From Monarcha castaneiventris obscurior (Eukaryota > Chordata > Aves > Passeriformes > Monarchidae), in assembly GCA_026261815.1 (NCBI GenBank), contig JAMPIT010000258.1, positions 18,618,501-18,682,500 of the forward strand: a stretch of 64,000 bases of DNA. Reading direction: 5' to 3'. How positions within the stretch are numbered: the stretch's first letter is position 1; every line of letters begins with the position of its first letter. Below are positions 25,311 through 37,600 of this stretch, piece by piece. The position numbers and the translations under genes are program-made. A model generated the notes under the pieces. The model had not been told where the DNA came from. It did not search any database and was given only the letters and a program-made list of their open reading frames with translations.

Positions 25311-28300
25311 TTGGGCAGTCCAAAAATCTGCCTTACCCCATTTCTTGGCTTCAGACTCATTTTGCTCATCATGCCAACCTCAGCCCCGAGAGGTGGATTA
25401 CCAAAGCTATTTCCTATTTTCAGCTTTTTCAGTATGCAGCAGTACATACCATTATTTACCTTTTGATCAACTACGAGATAATTTGTATCCATTCCACTCT
25501 GCCTTGTGGTTACCTAAAAATTAAGTGATTCATTTTTTAAATAGACATAATTTTGTTTAGAAATCATTTGCATTTCAGGCCATACTTTTACTGGAGACTC
25601 ATTCCTCCAGCTTCCATGCTGATCGGCATGTTACTACATTACTTGGGGTTTTTGTACTATGAAAATAATGAGCAAAAAATGCTTTATTAACTAGATATAC
25701 TTTTAAATATATTGCATAAACAGCGGATTGCTGAAACCTTTTTTCATCTGGATTTAAGTTCATAAATACCATGTTTGTTTTTATTGTTTCCTTTTACCTC
25801 CTTTTCTTACTTCTGTCAGGCATGTTTCTTTGTTCCAGTGTGCACACAAAATTAAAGTTTAAAAAGCATCCAAAACCAGTAGCACATTTTCATGGAAACC
25901 TTCAGCTAATTTGTTGTCTTGTGAATAATCTGAATTGGTTCTGCTAAAGTACAGGAATTATGGGGTATGCTCCTAAAGCCCGCAAAAGGCACACAGATAT
26001 CAAAGGAGATTTGCTCCAATCTACTCAATGACTCTTTTTAGCAGAGGGAATAGCTAAAGGCAAGAATGGCTGCCTTGTGCTGCAGCACTGTATCCAAAAT
26101 ACTTCTGTGTTGCCTTATCAGCATAGGGCTTCAAACAGAATCCATACAGCTTATAGGAAATTATATGAGATATTTTTGGCAGAGTGGGAACCAAATATAA
26201 GTCTTCCATTCCTCCTGGTGGCTTGAAGGGCTTTCTGAAACACAGAGATGCAATTTCACATGCAGGCAGTCCTAAAGTATTCCAGCCTGCTAAAAGAGCT
26301 GGAGTAATTCCCATCTGGTTCAAAACCAGATGAGTTTACCACTGAGACCCTTCCCCCTACACTCAGCTGTTGAGTCTGGCTTCAACAGAATTTGCCAGTC
26401 TATGCGTCTCAAAGACTAGAGAATGCTAGAATGGTTAAACTGGAGTTTCTCTTGAGCAAAACCAAAGGTGCTTTCAGAGATGTTGCACACGGAAAATGTA
26501 CCCTTTCCAATAGTTGTGCTCTGTTCATTGCTTTTTTCCTCCTGTGTACCACATGAGAACAAGAAAAATCTAAAATTCTAGTCTGTTTCAATAGCCTCAT
26601 ATACAGTTTAGAAATGTGAACAATTTGGTAGTATAAATCATTAAGTCAGTTTAAAGAGAAATTTTTATGGAACACCACAACAACTATTATAGTATACGTG
26701 GCCACAGGCTGAGAAATGCAATCTAGCAGATGGTCATTTGCTGTCTTAAGTGATATGGCATCTAGAAAAAAATATATTATTCTGTTAATGCTTCAGAAGC
26801 TCAACAAAGCCAAAAATAGCATGCAACTGTGTTACAGATAAGAAAAGCACAGTTAAATTCTTAAGGTAGAAGGAACAGATCTCTCTGATTTCTAAATCTT
26901 TTCAGAGTATGGAGTAGGTTAAGTGTAAATATTGTACTACATGCCTCTTAAGTTCTCCTATATTCTTCCTTTTTAAAGTCTACATCACCCTTCTAGCAAT
27001 GGCTTATCAGAAAGATGAATAAATAAGAGAAATGTAATGTATTTAAGCTTTCATCTAATATGCCAGGGATTTAATTCCTAGGAGCTGGGAAGGTACACCT
27101 ACTCTCCCCTGCAGTTTCAACTTGCTTAACAGCTTTTCTGTTTCCCTGAGTGTTAAACAAGTACCAATGCTGTCTAACCACAGAGCTCACTGCAACTCAC
27201 CAGAACACGGTATTTCAATGCCACAGTCTAGCCACAAACCCCATTTTAAACAGAAGTTCTCTTGCAAATCCACAGGGTCAACATCATCAGTGCATTGCTA
27301 TCACATCATCCCTAAGTGAAAAATCAGTTGGATATAATAATGACCTAATTAATCCCATTGTTTCCTCTCTAAAACACAGACCAATCTGGTCTTTTTCATT
27401 TTCTCACAAAAGAGAAAACTGCAGGAAGCAAATGACTGCTTGTGTTGCCACTGTAAATCACATCTGCTGGAATACTTCCTTCCCATCTGATCTAGAGCTG
27501 TTGCAGCTGCAGTCTGACCATACTGTCCAAAGTCACTCTGTTCTTGGATTACATCATAGCATAAAGTCTTGAGATTTATATTGTTCCCCCTGCTATTCTT
27601 TTCTAGAATTTGGCAATGGTGGTTGTCAGTATTTGGAGACAAATACTTCTCACTTTTCAAGACACAGAGCCTCAAAAAATTGTACACAGTGCAAACACAC
27701 TAAGACAAATAAGAGGAAATTAAAAAAAACCCCAATCTACAAAACTACTGAAGTCTACTCCCCTGTGTACTTGTGCCACACCTCACTCACACATTTGCTA
27801 TATAGCATTCCAACCAGATATATCACATGCCTTAGCTTAGGATTCTAAGCATGTCATACAGCTGATTTGTTGCCTTTTATGTGTTCTGAGCTTAGGGAAA
27901 TAAATAGCCTGTCACTTTACTGTCCACCAGAAGCAACCGATATTTTTAAAACATGAAGACATTTGGGGGGTGTAATATACAATTAGGGCACACGAGTACA
28001 ACAACTGTCTAATATACTACCAGTTTTATAGGTATGCACACTGGCAGGAAAATTTTGAGGTTTTATGAGAAGTTTTGCCTAAGGGGTAAAAGATCAAGCC
28101 ACAGTGTAAAAAAAACCTAATTTTTCTATAAATCTATCTCAGCTCTTTTTGAGATTTAGGCATCTCTTTTAAAGGTGTTGAAACTATTTTGAGCTATTTA
28201 GCAACTTTGTAACAAATAAAGTTTGGAGAGGAAGAGGATGTCAGGGAGAGGAAGAATCTTCTGTTAGACCAACTGCCGAGTTTTCACACAAGGGTTTTTC

Positions 28301-31300
28301 CACATATGAATATTTGATAAGGAAAATATCCTAAAATATTGTAAACACAGCTGTTTCCATTTTAGGCTTGACGTCTTCTGTGTTGGGCAAGCTCAGTGCT
28401 CACAAAGGACCTCAGTATTACTCCTTTGTATCTTTAAATTATTCATAAGCCTGCTTCCCTGACCAATCAGATGGTCTGATAACATACATTGTTCTTTGGT
28501 CACTTCTCAGTCTCACCAGTTTCCAGATTTTTAAAACAACCTCCACTATTAACTGAAACGCATTATTTGTTTTCAGGGACTTAACAGCTCTTCATACACT
28601 GAGAACAGTTTTGCCTTATAGATTACAAAAACAAATACCAGTTACAGTCTGTGCAAATGAAAAGAAAGCTATCCATGAAGTAAATTCAGAATTTATGCCT
28701 GAAGACACTTCAGGTACCCTGTCAGGCTGTGTGGATTTTCCTCCAGCTCTGGCAGACTGTAATTGTTTACTTAACCTGGATATTGATTGTAGTTACACTG
28801 CTGGCTCACTTCCTTCAGCTGCAATTCTCATTTTGGCAGTTTCACATACATCACTTAAAATTCCCCTCTGCAACCATGCTGTTCACATTCTTTCCTCTGG
28901 GTCATAATCTACGAAACATGACCATACTTTTATTTCTGCATTATGATGATGGGGTTTTTTTAAATGTTCTGATCTCTGTAGAAGAAAAAGTGGAAGCTTT
29001 TAGCAAGAATGACCTTGAATCACTGTCCTTTAAAATTAGTATTATACAGAGTTTTATGGAAGAGCTCAGATAAAAGCAAGAGATTCTCTAACAGTGTAGC
29101 TGTAGTATGAATTTTCCACGTGTTTTATGAATACCTCTACACATATCACTGTGTGTTAATTCGGTTGTATGTAGGTACAAGTTTTATGTCAATAGTTCAG
29201 ATGTGAATTTGAAGACTAAAAAAACCATCTTATATAAAACTTTCTTAATAGTCATCCTGTTAGTAAGAAACTAAGGCAAAAGGCACACAAATTTGCTATC
29301 TAAAAAAATAAGTCTATTAAAACAACATTAATATGGAGTGTTAATTCAACCATAATGTGTCTTCTGTATTGGTTTAAGCGCTCACCTACTACAAACCTAC
29401 TTAGGCTCACCTACTAAAAAGTTTTTAGGGTTACTGAAAGCATGTGCGAACATTAAAGGTTGCTAAATCCTTACAAACAATTCTTTAAAGGCTAATTAAC
29501 CTTGAAATAGTGGCAAAACCTATGCCTAAAAGATCAAAAAATGCTCACCAGTTTGCACAGCATTTTCAGAGCCATTACACTGTACCAGCTGAAATACAGA
29601 ATTCTTCAATTTAAATGGATTATAAACAGTCACGCCAGTAAAGAAATACCTTTCGTATCAACCACTGTCTCATTTTCTTTCATTTATTTAACAAACAAGA
29701 CCACACCTGGTCATTGACAAACAGGATAACTGAGGTCCAGTATTAATATGTTTCTCTTTACCTAGAGTTCCAAACTAGGCATCAGAAAAATTAAAAATAG
29801 AGAGAACTCTGATTCATGTATCGAATTAATTCAATATGTCTCTATATGTATGTTTATATGAATATTTTTTGCATACTTTCTGACTAGGAGATGCTCTAGT
29901 ATTTCACACCATACAGTACAGATTGCTAAATGTACAGTTCACCAAAAGACAAGAACAGAAGCATTTATTTGAAAACATGAAACCTTTTCTCCAGCAGAAA
30001 AGACAATGCTAGATTAGAACAGATAGAGTCGATTTGACAACAATGCAAAGTATTACCCCCACACACAAAAAAAGAAAAACCAATGCTTTCATATCTAATG
30101 AAGCTTGGGAACTGTTTTTAGATATTGTAAAATATATGAAACCCAGTAGTGCTTCACCTGGAATATTTTCATGTCTAAAATTTGGCAGTCACATAACTTA
30201 AAAGGATAGCACATCTCTAGATATCGATCAGGTCTTTGTACAGCTGCAATGCCATAAAAATGATCTGCAGCTATAAAAGAGATAACATGATTATGAGTAC
30301 ACTACATTGTAATTTCCTTTGGGCAGTCAGAAAGGAAAAACAGTCTGATAGTCTCAGAAAAATAAGCTTGCAGGATATCCACCATCTGACAGATAAATCA
30401 TTTTACAATATTCCAATTAAAGAATCTTCCTAACTTAAATTAACAACAACAAAAATGACACAAGAACTTAACAATTACGTTTCAACCACAAAACAAGAGG
30501 CAGCTGAAAAGCTAATCAGCTCACAATGTAGAGAGTTTTAATGTTCCAACTTCCTTGTGAGTTCAGGCATGGAACATAAATAGTTAACCTTATTCTGAAC
30601 CATTAAATGGAGCTTACTAAAAAGCTTGCTCTAATAAATGGTGTGATATGAAGGTCAGCCCTTAATTCACCATCAAAATATCTTCTGGGTGTAAACATAA
30701 TGACTTCTGCTTATGCACTACACAACCCTGACAAGAATGCTACTTGACAATCCATTTCAGACCTAGAAAAACGTTCTCATTTGCGTCAAGGTGCTGAATG
30801 TCAGCAGGTTTGCTAATACGCTTATTTGCACTGCAGTGGTGGAACAGAGTAAAACACCACGAGCCCTCCATACCCTGCTGCTGCCTGGCTAGGGAGACAG
30901 TGAAATAAAACAAGATTTAATCCTGTCCATATCACTGTGCAGTTGGTGAAACTTGACAAGTCAACATTTAGTATTCAAAGTGGTATTGTGGCCTAAAGGG
31001 ATCACATGCAGCCTGCACATAAGACCAAAGGAATAGCTTGGTTCTGCTTCGGTGTTTGTAAATTTAATTTGTTCAAGGAAAAGCAACTCTGGAAGGGATT
31101 ACTAGCTAGGATCAACACTCTTACCAAAGAAAAAGGGAAAATGCAAGTAGGAATAATATTGACGTTTTTGTAATACAAAATAGCTTTTTGGGCTTAAGTG
31201 AATAAATAAAATTTGCAGGTGATTGCAGCTCAACTCTGGCATATGAGAATATTCTACTTAGTGTTCCTGAGTAGGAGGGCCTGGAAAACTTGAGTATTTC

Positions 31301-33519
31301 GTGAAAATTGCATAGGCATTTGGAAAACACCATATTTTACAAAATGCTAAAATTTATTTAGCAAAGTATTGTCGAGTATTGTTTCAATGCAATACCTATT
31401 TCTTTAAATAAGTGGGGCAACAATACTCATGGCATAACAACATCTAACATATTGACTCTTAATTATTGGCAAGACCTCATTCCAGAGGTTCAGGGAAGGA
31501 TATCTGCAGTAAAATGTGTAAATCCCTGGTGCCCAGGAAACATGGAGCCTGTGAATATACACACATGGAAATGAAGAAGAACTAAGATCTATAGCAATGC
31601 ACTTCTGAAATAAAAGAACGAGAGAAATCTGTAAATCCCCTTTGCTAAGTGTAGCTCTGTATTTACACTACCTGCAATATCTTTGAATAGAAGAATTATT
31701 CAACTATTTAGTCATCTCTGGTCCTACAGCAGAAAATGAGCATGAAATTCCTGAGCCTGCAAAATGCTTTATTTGCTAAATACTGCAGGGGAGAGGTGCT
31801 GGTGAGCCCCTTAAGACTCAGCATGGGTGGGAAAGTGCCCTGAAGATGCATTACCTTACTGGGCCCTTTCAATAGAAATTAGGGACAACTAGGGTAGAGG
31901 GTGGGGACAGCAGCTGAAAGTAATCGCAGAACAGTCTCTTACTTTGTTTTAGCAGGGGTCCTTTTGATGATTAAACCTCCAAATAACTGTTAAATGCAAT
32001 GCATATTTTTCTGAGTGAAGGACAATGAATACCTTTTCCTTACAGATTGATACTTCAGATGTAAAGCACAGAAAGATAAGCGCTGCCAGCAAAGAATCTA
32101 AAAATATGTCTTCTTAAGCTTGATTAATGAGCTAATAAAAAGCTATAATAAGAAAAAAATCCAATTAAAGCATCTTGTGATATTTCTCTCAAACAGATAT
32201 AAAGAATCCAAGAGCACGGTAAAACTTTGAAAAATTAGTATGATTCAGACAACAGCCTTAGTATTCAAGCCTACACTACTGTACATCAATTTTATACTTT
32301 CTTTGACTGGCTGTCCTTTATTTATCATCTCTGATGTGTATTGTCTAAAATTGTGATCCTTGATGAGTTTTATTTTGTTATTGCCTCACAAGCATATCAT
32401 CTGAATTTAAATATAGACATATTAAAAACGCAGCCATTGTAATGGTTGTAGGTACTTACTCTATTCAGAAAACCTGCAGGCCTCTAGCACAACATGTGGT
32501 AATTGTAAATAAGGGCAAAGCTAGTGGAAACTATATGCTATCAGCCATACATAAAGTCAGAAAACAAACTACACTTCTCACTGATGTACAAAAGACAGAG
32601 TGGAAAATTTATATTGTAATAGTCACTCTTCATCAGTCTTGTGTACCTGAAGGTAATCAGAAGATACAAGAGCAGGGAGGACACTGGAAAGGAACCGTAA
32701 AAGCCACAGAGATGGGAAGAGCTGTAGATTTGACACCAGATGAGAAGCACCTGCACCTCAAGGAGCCCCAGCCTGCCCCTGGCAGCACCTGGAGGTGAGC
32801 AGCTCCCAGCCGAGGGCCCGTGGCAGTCTGTGGGGAAGGCAGCGCACCAAAGGAACCCCGGGCTCCTCAGAGGCGCAAAGCGAGGCACAGCAAAGAGCAG
32901 TGGGGCAGCGACAGTCTACACAGGGTCGGAAAGAAAGGAAGCCTGGGGATCTCGTACCAGGGTCAGTTGTTATTTTAATACTACAGAAATAGTTTATTTT
33001 GACTTACTGAAACGTCCTCAGCCATCAGCGAGTGTCCGGGGCTCCAGGACAGGCGCATCCCATCTCCCTCTGCCGGCTGCTCCGCGCCAGAGACCCCCCG
33101 CAGCAAACGCTTCTGGCACCTAAAGCCCACTGCCCCCGGCTCCTAGTGGATTTTAGAGTATTTTTTAAACAAGAATTAAAAAGTCTTAGTAAACATTCTC
33201 TAATTAGGCAGATACAGTCTTTGTCTCTTTTCACAGTTCGGTGAACATTTAGCGTTTATTTTAATCCCTTTATATCAAGCTGTGGTTCAAGACTTCACTG
33301 AAAAGCATGAAATATCAAATATATTTCCTCATCAGCTGCCAGCAGTGTTTCACGAAGGAATACTTTTCAAAACGCTTTCGCTTGATTACGGGGTTTGCCT
33401 TTTCCAATTTGACAGCAAGGGAACCAACATACACAAAGACAATGTTGTATCTGCCTGTTAAGAACCCGCCCAGGACTCCTCAGATTTACGCTACCAACAA
33501 AGTTGGCTTCAGCTATTTC
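25311..33519. other. Gene-free region immediately upstream of the SNX7 promoter
   Basis: This is AT-rich DNA with no supported gene. An acceptor-like TTATTTGTTTTCAG at 28,576 is followed by an open frame to 28,907. A GC-richer patch begins near 32,730 and grades toward the CpG island. Neither is strong enough to call a gene. Confidence 0.7.
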
Positions 33520-34428
33520 AGGCGGCGCCTGGAAAGACGTGCCCTGCTCGGCACTGAGCAAACGCGGGCCTCGGGAACCAGCCCGGCGCCGCAGCGGAGC
33601 TCCCGAGCCCGGCACAGAGTCGGTGTGAGGGAAGCGCTGAAGCCCCCGGCAGGTCAGAGCTGCCTTCCCCGGCCGCCACCTCCCCGCTCGGCCCTGCCTC
33701 CTGCAGTGAACAGCGCCGGCCATTACTTCCAGTTCAACACTGGCTACTTCGAAATCTCGAACCATTCCCATGTTTTTACTTTAAAAAAAAGGACAGCTTT
33801 GCTGGTCTTAAATGTTTGGTGTCTCTCTCCCCGCTGCTTTTCTGAGGTAATGTGCTGTCAGTTTGTTCTCATAAGCACATTTCTGACGCCCAAGTAGTCC
33901 CTGGCCTCAGCACCAGGACGCACAGCCGACCCACGGCGAAGGGGTCCAGCTACGAGCCACACAGCGGCTGACCAAGGCGTACGAGAGGCGTGAGACAAAG
34001 CAGCAACGCGTGGCTTTTGGCTGCTGCCCCGGTGGCGGGACCTGGGCGCCTACCAGGAGGGAAAAAAGACCAAGCCGGAGAACGCAGGAAAGCAAGCCTG
34101 GGTACGTCCCTCCCGGGCCCGAGGGCTGCCGAGAGCCGCACGGAGCTCTCCAGACCGAAGCGCTGCACACACTCGTGCCAGCGGCAGCCCCGGGAACAGC
34201 CCGGGCGGGGTCGCCCGCGCCGCCACGAACACGCCTGTGGGCGTTGAGCCGCCCCGTCCCGCCTCCGCAGAGGCCGCAGCCGCAGTCCCCCCGCCCGCTG
34301 CCCGGGCCTGGCGGCAGCCTCGACACCTCCCGGCCCCGCTCGCTCCCAGCCCGGCCCAGCGGCGCAGCCCTCCCGCCGCCGCTTCCACTCCTGCGCACTG
34401 GTCGCGCCCCCCGGGCCGGCCGTGGCCA

Positions 34429-34441
34429 GGGGCGGGCGGGG
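34429..34441 (+). promoter_or_regulatory. GC box (Sp1/KLF-type site) just upstream of the SNX7 start codon
   Basis: GGGGCGGGCGGGG lies 41 bases upstream of the ATG and matches the Sp1/KLF consensus. Further CCGCCC and GGCGGGG elements lie close by. Whether it is bound is inference. Confidence 0.5.
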
Positions 34442-34482
34442 AGCGGCTGCGGCGGGGCCGCCGCCCGCGCTCGCAGGGCAGG

Positions 34483-34656
34483 ATGGAGGCGGAGGGCCGG
34501 GTACCGGGGCCGCCGCTCCCCGCCGGCGGGGAAGGGCCCGGGGCCGACGCGCACCTCGCTGCGGGTGCCCTCGGCACGGCCCGGGGGCCGCTGCTCGCCG
34601 CCGCCGAGGTTCTGGCGCTGGACGATGAGGAGGACGACCTGGAGGTGTTCAGCAAG
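34483..34656 (+). CDS. SNX7: SNX7 coding exon 1 (residues 1-58)
   Basis: This exon encodes a Gly/Pro/Ala-rich, probably disordered N-terminus, followed by the acidic motif [15 protein letters not shown] that matches the start of the conserved part of SNX7. The start is chosen at ATG 34483. It has A at -3 and G at +4 (a strong Kozak context), and it is the first ATG after position 33,852, with none in the roughly 630 bases upstream. The open frame extends upstream to 34237, but only through GTG, so no longer ATG-initiated protein is possible there. The donor is AAG|GTACGG and the exon ends in phase 0. The residues before about 45 are poorly conserved in the family, so the start rests on context rather than homology. 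Confidence 0.9.
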
Positions 34657-37600
34657 GTACGGCAGCGCCCTCCGCGGGCTCCGCAGCGCCGGGGGCGGCC
34701 GGGCGGGCTCGCCGGTACTTTGCCCTGGCGGGCGCCGGGCTGGCGGGACGGGACGGGACGGCTCGGCTCAGCTCCGCCCCGGGCGGCGATCGCGGCTTCT
34801 GCCCGCCCGCCCCTGCACGCACGGAGCTCCCCGGGGCCCCCGCGGCTCCGTGACGGGCCGGGCTGCCCGAGGGGGAAGCGCTCGGTCCCCGTAGCTCCGG
34901 GTGACTCCTCGGGCACGAAACGCGGGGTTGCTGCTTCGGACCAGCACTGCGAGCCATGACTGCGCTTACCTTAAATGTGCCATCTAATCTGGACTCGCTG
35001 TACCCTTATCATCACTTATGTTCGTCAGGTGCCATATATGTATCTGTAAATTAAATAAACGGTCCTGTTTAGTAATTGCAGTTGTGTTTGAATGTATATA
35101 AACGTCTCCAAGTTTCAGTTTGAGTTTGCTATTAAAAGATGAAGTCTCACACCTTCACATAGGAAATTTGATAAGCTAACATCTGAATTTTGATGAAGGG
35201 AATAAAAAGAACGTAACTGACCATGTATCAGGGTCCAAGTTCAGAGAGCACACAGCCAGGTACATGGGTGCCCGTCTGGCCGATAGTGCTGGTTTTAATT
35301 AAACCAATGAAGGGGGGTATGGCTTCCACGTATATTGTTTCTCATTTAGTACTGATTTAGTACAGGTTAGGACAAGACTTACCTCTTGCCTTCTCAGCAG
35401 TTGAAGAAGAGAGCATGTCATGGATCTATTTGCAGCATCTAAAATACAACAAAAGGATATACAGAGAGCTAGGGTGGAAAAAATATATATGGGGCTAGGG
35501 TGTCATTCACCATCTGAGACTTGTGAACTGCTGTGACAGGATGTGTGCCATGGGAGAGAAATAGCAGATACATTTCCAATTTGAAAATGCGACAACATAT
35601 TTATATTCAGGAGTACAGATTGTCATAGGGAGTAAATGTGTGGTTTTTGTATTTCTGTAGGTGAGATACACTGTTGTGGTATGCATGAATACAACTATTG
35701 GAATAAGGACTTCCTTCTTAGGAACTATGTGTTTAAACTGTGACTGTAATAGAATTCTTGAAACACTTGGCTTTTAAGACCAGAAGGGACTTTTAGGTGA
35801 TATAATAGTCTGTAACATGCAAGAGATCAGGCTAAATTTCACCAAGTTACCTGTATTTTTCTGAAGCATAACTAGGGTTGAGCTGAATTATATTTTCTTG
35901 GAGAGCACCAGTCCTGATTTGACGTTAAAAGATGAATGATTCACTGAACTTGCATGCAAAAGCAGTGCTGAAGTATAATTTTAGTTGTTTATGCTCACTT
36001 TGCATCCTTTTCCTTTTATGAGTGAAGTTCAGGCAGTTCTGCATGAAGCTATGTGCTTATCAACACAGTGTATTGATGGTTATGCTGCTTGCTTGTCAAG
36101 AGCAATTCTCCTTGGGAAAAAAAAATAAAAACAAGTGGAGTTGATACAAGTTACTGCTGCTTTATTGCAAACATTGAGATCTTGAAATTCCTACCTGGAT
36201 TCATGCCAAATATTTTTACATATATGAAATCGTAACTACTGTTAATGCATGCTACATGATAAGTTATTCCTGCAAACAAGAAAAATTGTCATATTATATG
36301 AAAATACAGCTTTCCTTCCAAACCTTGGACACCTGCATGTAGTGGTTATATATACCAACCAGAAATTCATGGTTTGTTTTCAATTGCAATTTGAGATCTG
36401 ATCTTTTGAGCTGATGAAAATCTGTGAGGTTGTTTGGGCTTTACACCCTATTTATTCATGTTCCGTACATTCAAGGGAATCTGACAGGCTAAATGTGGCT
36501 TACGACTGAGTTTTGTAAACCCAATTTTTCCATAACATCCTGTTCCAGGACTGCCTTGTTTTAAATTGCATCTTAATGGGTTCCTCATGCAGTGTGTGTA
36601 AGGTAGTAATGCAGCCTTTGCAGGCCAAGTGGGACAGCAGCAGCCGTGCAGGGCTCAGTGCTTGCCACTGTCATCAACTTCATCTTTCTCAGTCTAGGCA
36701 GTGGAATGTGCCAGCTAACAAAACGGTGAAAAATGAGATTCTTAAAAATTGTCAACCTCAATACCCTAAGTTATTACTCAGAATGTAAACACTGGGCTTT
36801 TATTTTATGAAAATCCATAGACGTTTAACCTGATAGTGTTGTAAGCCATTGACCTGGTATCCTCTGACATATCTCAAATATTATAGACCAGCATCTTCAG
36901 CAGCTCTAATAAAGCGTTTAATTATGTGATGTGCGTTTCACTTTATCCTAGTTTCCACTACCACTGAAAAAGTTCTGAATTCTTTTCAGCAGAGACAAAT
37001 TCTGGGAGTTATGAGTCACACAGATGCAATGTTTCCAACTTGCTTTCTTCCCTTAGCTTCAAAGTAGTGAGTACTACCTGTATCACAAATACCCATTCAG
37101 TTCGCCTTTGCATTCCTTGATAACTGGTATGTTGCATTGACAAAGCTGTCAGCAGTTTGGTTAATACTTAAACTCTTTAGCACCTCTGCTTTCAAACTCT
37201 TTTTCATAGTGTTTGTCTGCATTTCATAATTACAGAAAACTTAATGATATTTCTGAAAAATATGTATATGCCGCTTCAGAATTGCATAGAGACTAATTTT
37301 TCTTCAAGATTTTTCTTCAAGTTCATCAAGGATTTGAGACAGAATAGTTTCTTGGCCAAAAAATTCACTTGTAAATCAGTCTTCCTGAATCTCTTCGCTT
37401 CTTTGAAGAATGCTCCAACAACCAAGCTATTCACTTATAGGACAAACTCTACTCCATACCTTTTATCTCAAGACCTGTTTCTGGATCCTGGCTTCAGATT
37501 ATTGCAAGCTTTGGATCCTTGCTGGGAGGCAGGGACGGACGGACGGACGGACGGACGGATGGATGGATGGATGGATGGATGGATGGATGGATGGATGGAT

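Larger units (their letters stand above)
33520..34930 (+). promoter_or_regulatory. SNX7: CpG island promoter of SNX7
   Basis: This is the only long, dense CpG-rich segment in the window. It begins abruptly near 33,520, thins around 33,740-33,890, then is very dense from 33,900 to 34,930. It covers the presumed transcription start, the ATG and the first 270 bases of intron 1. I see no convincing TATA box close to the ATG, as expected for a broad housekeeping-type promoter. The exact transcription start cannot be read from sequence. Long open frames on both strands here are by-products of high GC, not genes. Confidence 0.88.

Noticed and set aside
26313..26333. Perfect 9-base hairpin CATCTGGTT / AACCAGATG with 3-base loop, considered as a tRNA arm or terminator
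   Set aside because: No tRNA cloverleaf can be built around it, and about one such stem is expected by chance in a window of this size.
32442..32798. 118-codon open frame ending near a GAG|GTGAGC donor-like site
   Set aside because: No good acceptor or recognisable protein. Frames of this length occur several times by chance here.
1..33519. MIR137 or another known microRNA hairpin upstream of SNX7
   Set aside because: I looked for the mature miR-137 core (AAGAATACGCG) and found only unrelated partial matches such as CTAATACGCTTA near 30,812.
34237..34482. In-frame upstream extension of SNX7 exon 1
   Set aside because: The frame is open, but its only possible start is GTG at 34,237. There is no ATG upstream in frame and the residues do not resemble the family. 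ATG 34,483 has a strong Kozak context.
33907..34916. Long open frames of 215-294 codons on both strands at the SNX7 promoter
   Set aside because: They lie in a dense CpG island where stop codons are rare. They overlap each other on opposite strands and show low-complexity Arg/Pro/Gly/Ala translations. Only the short part from ATG 34,483 to 34,656 matches a known protein.
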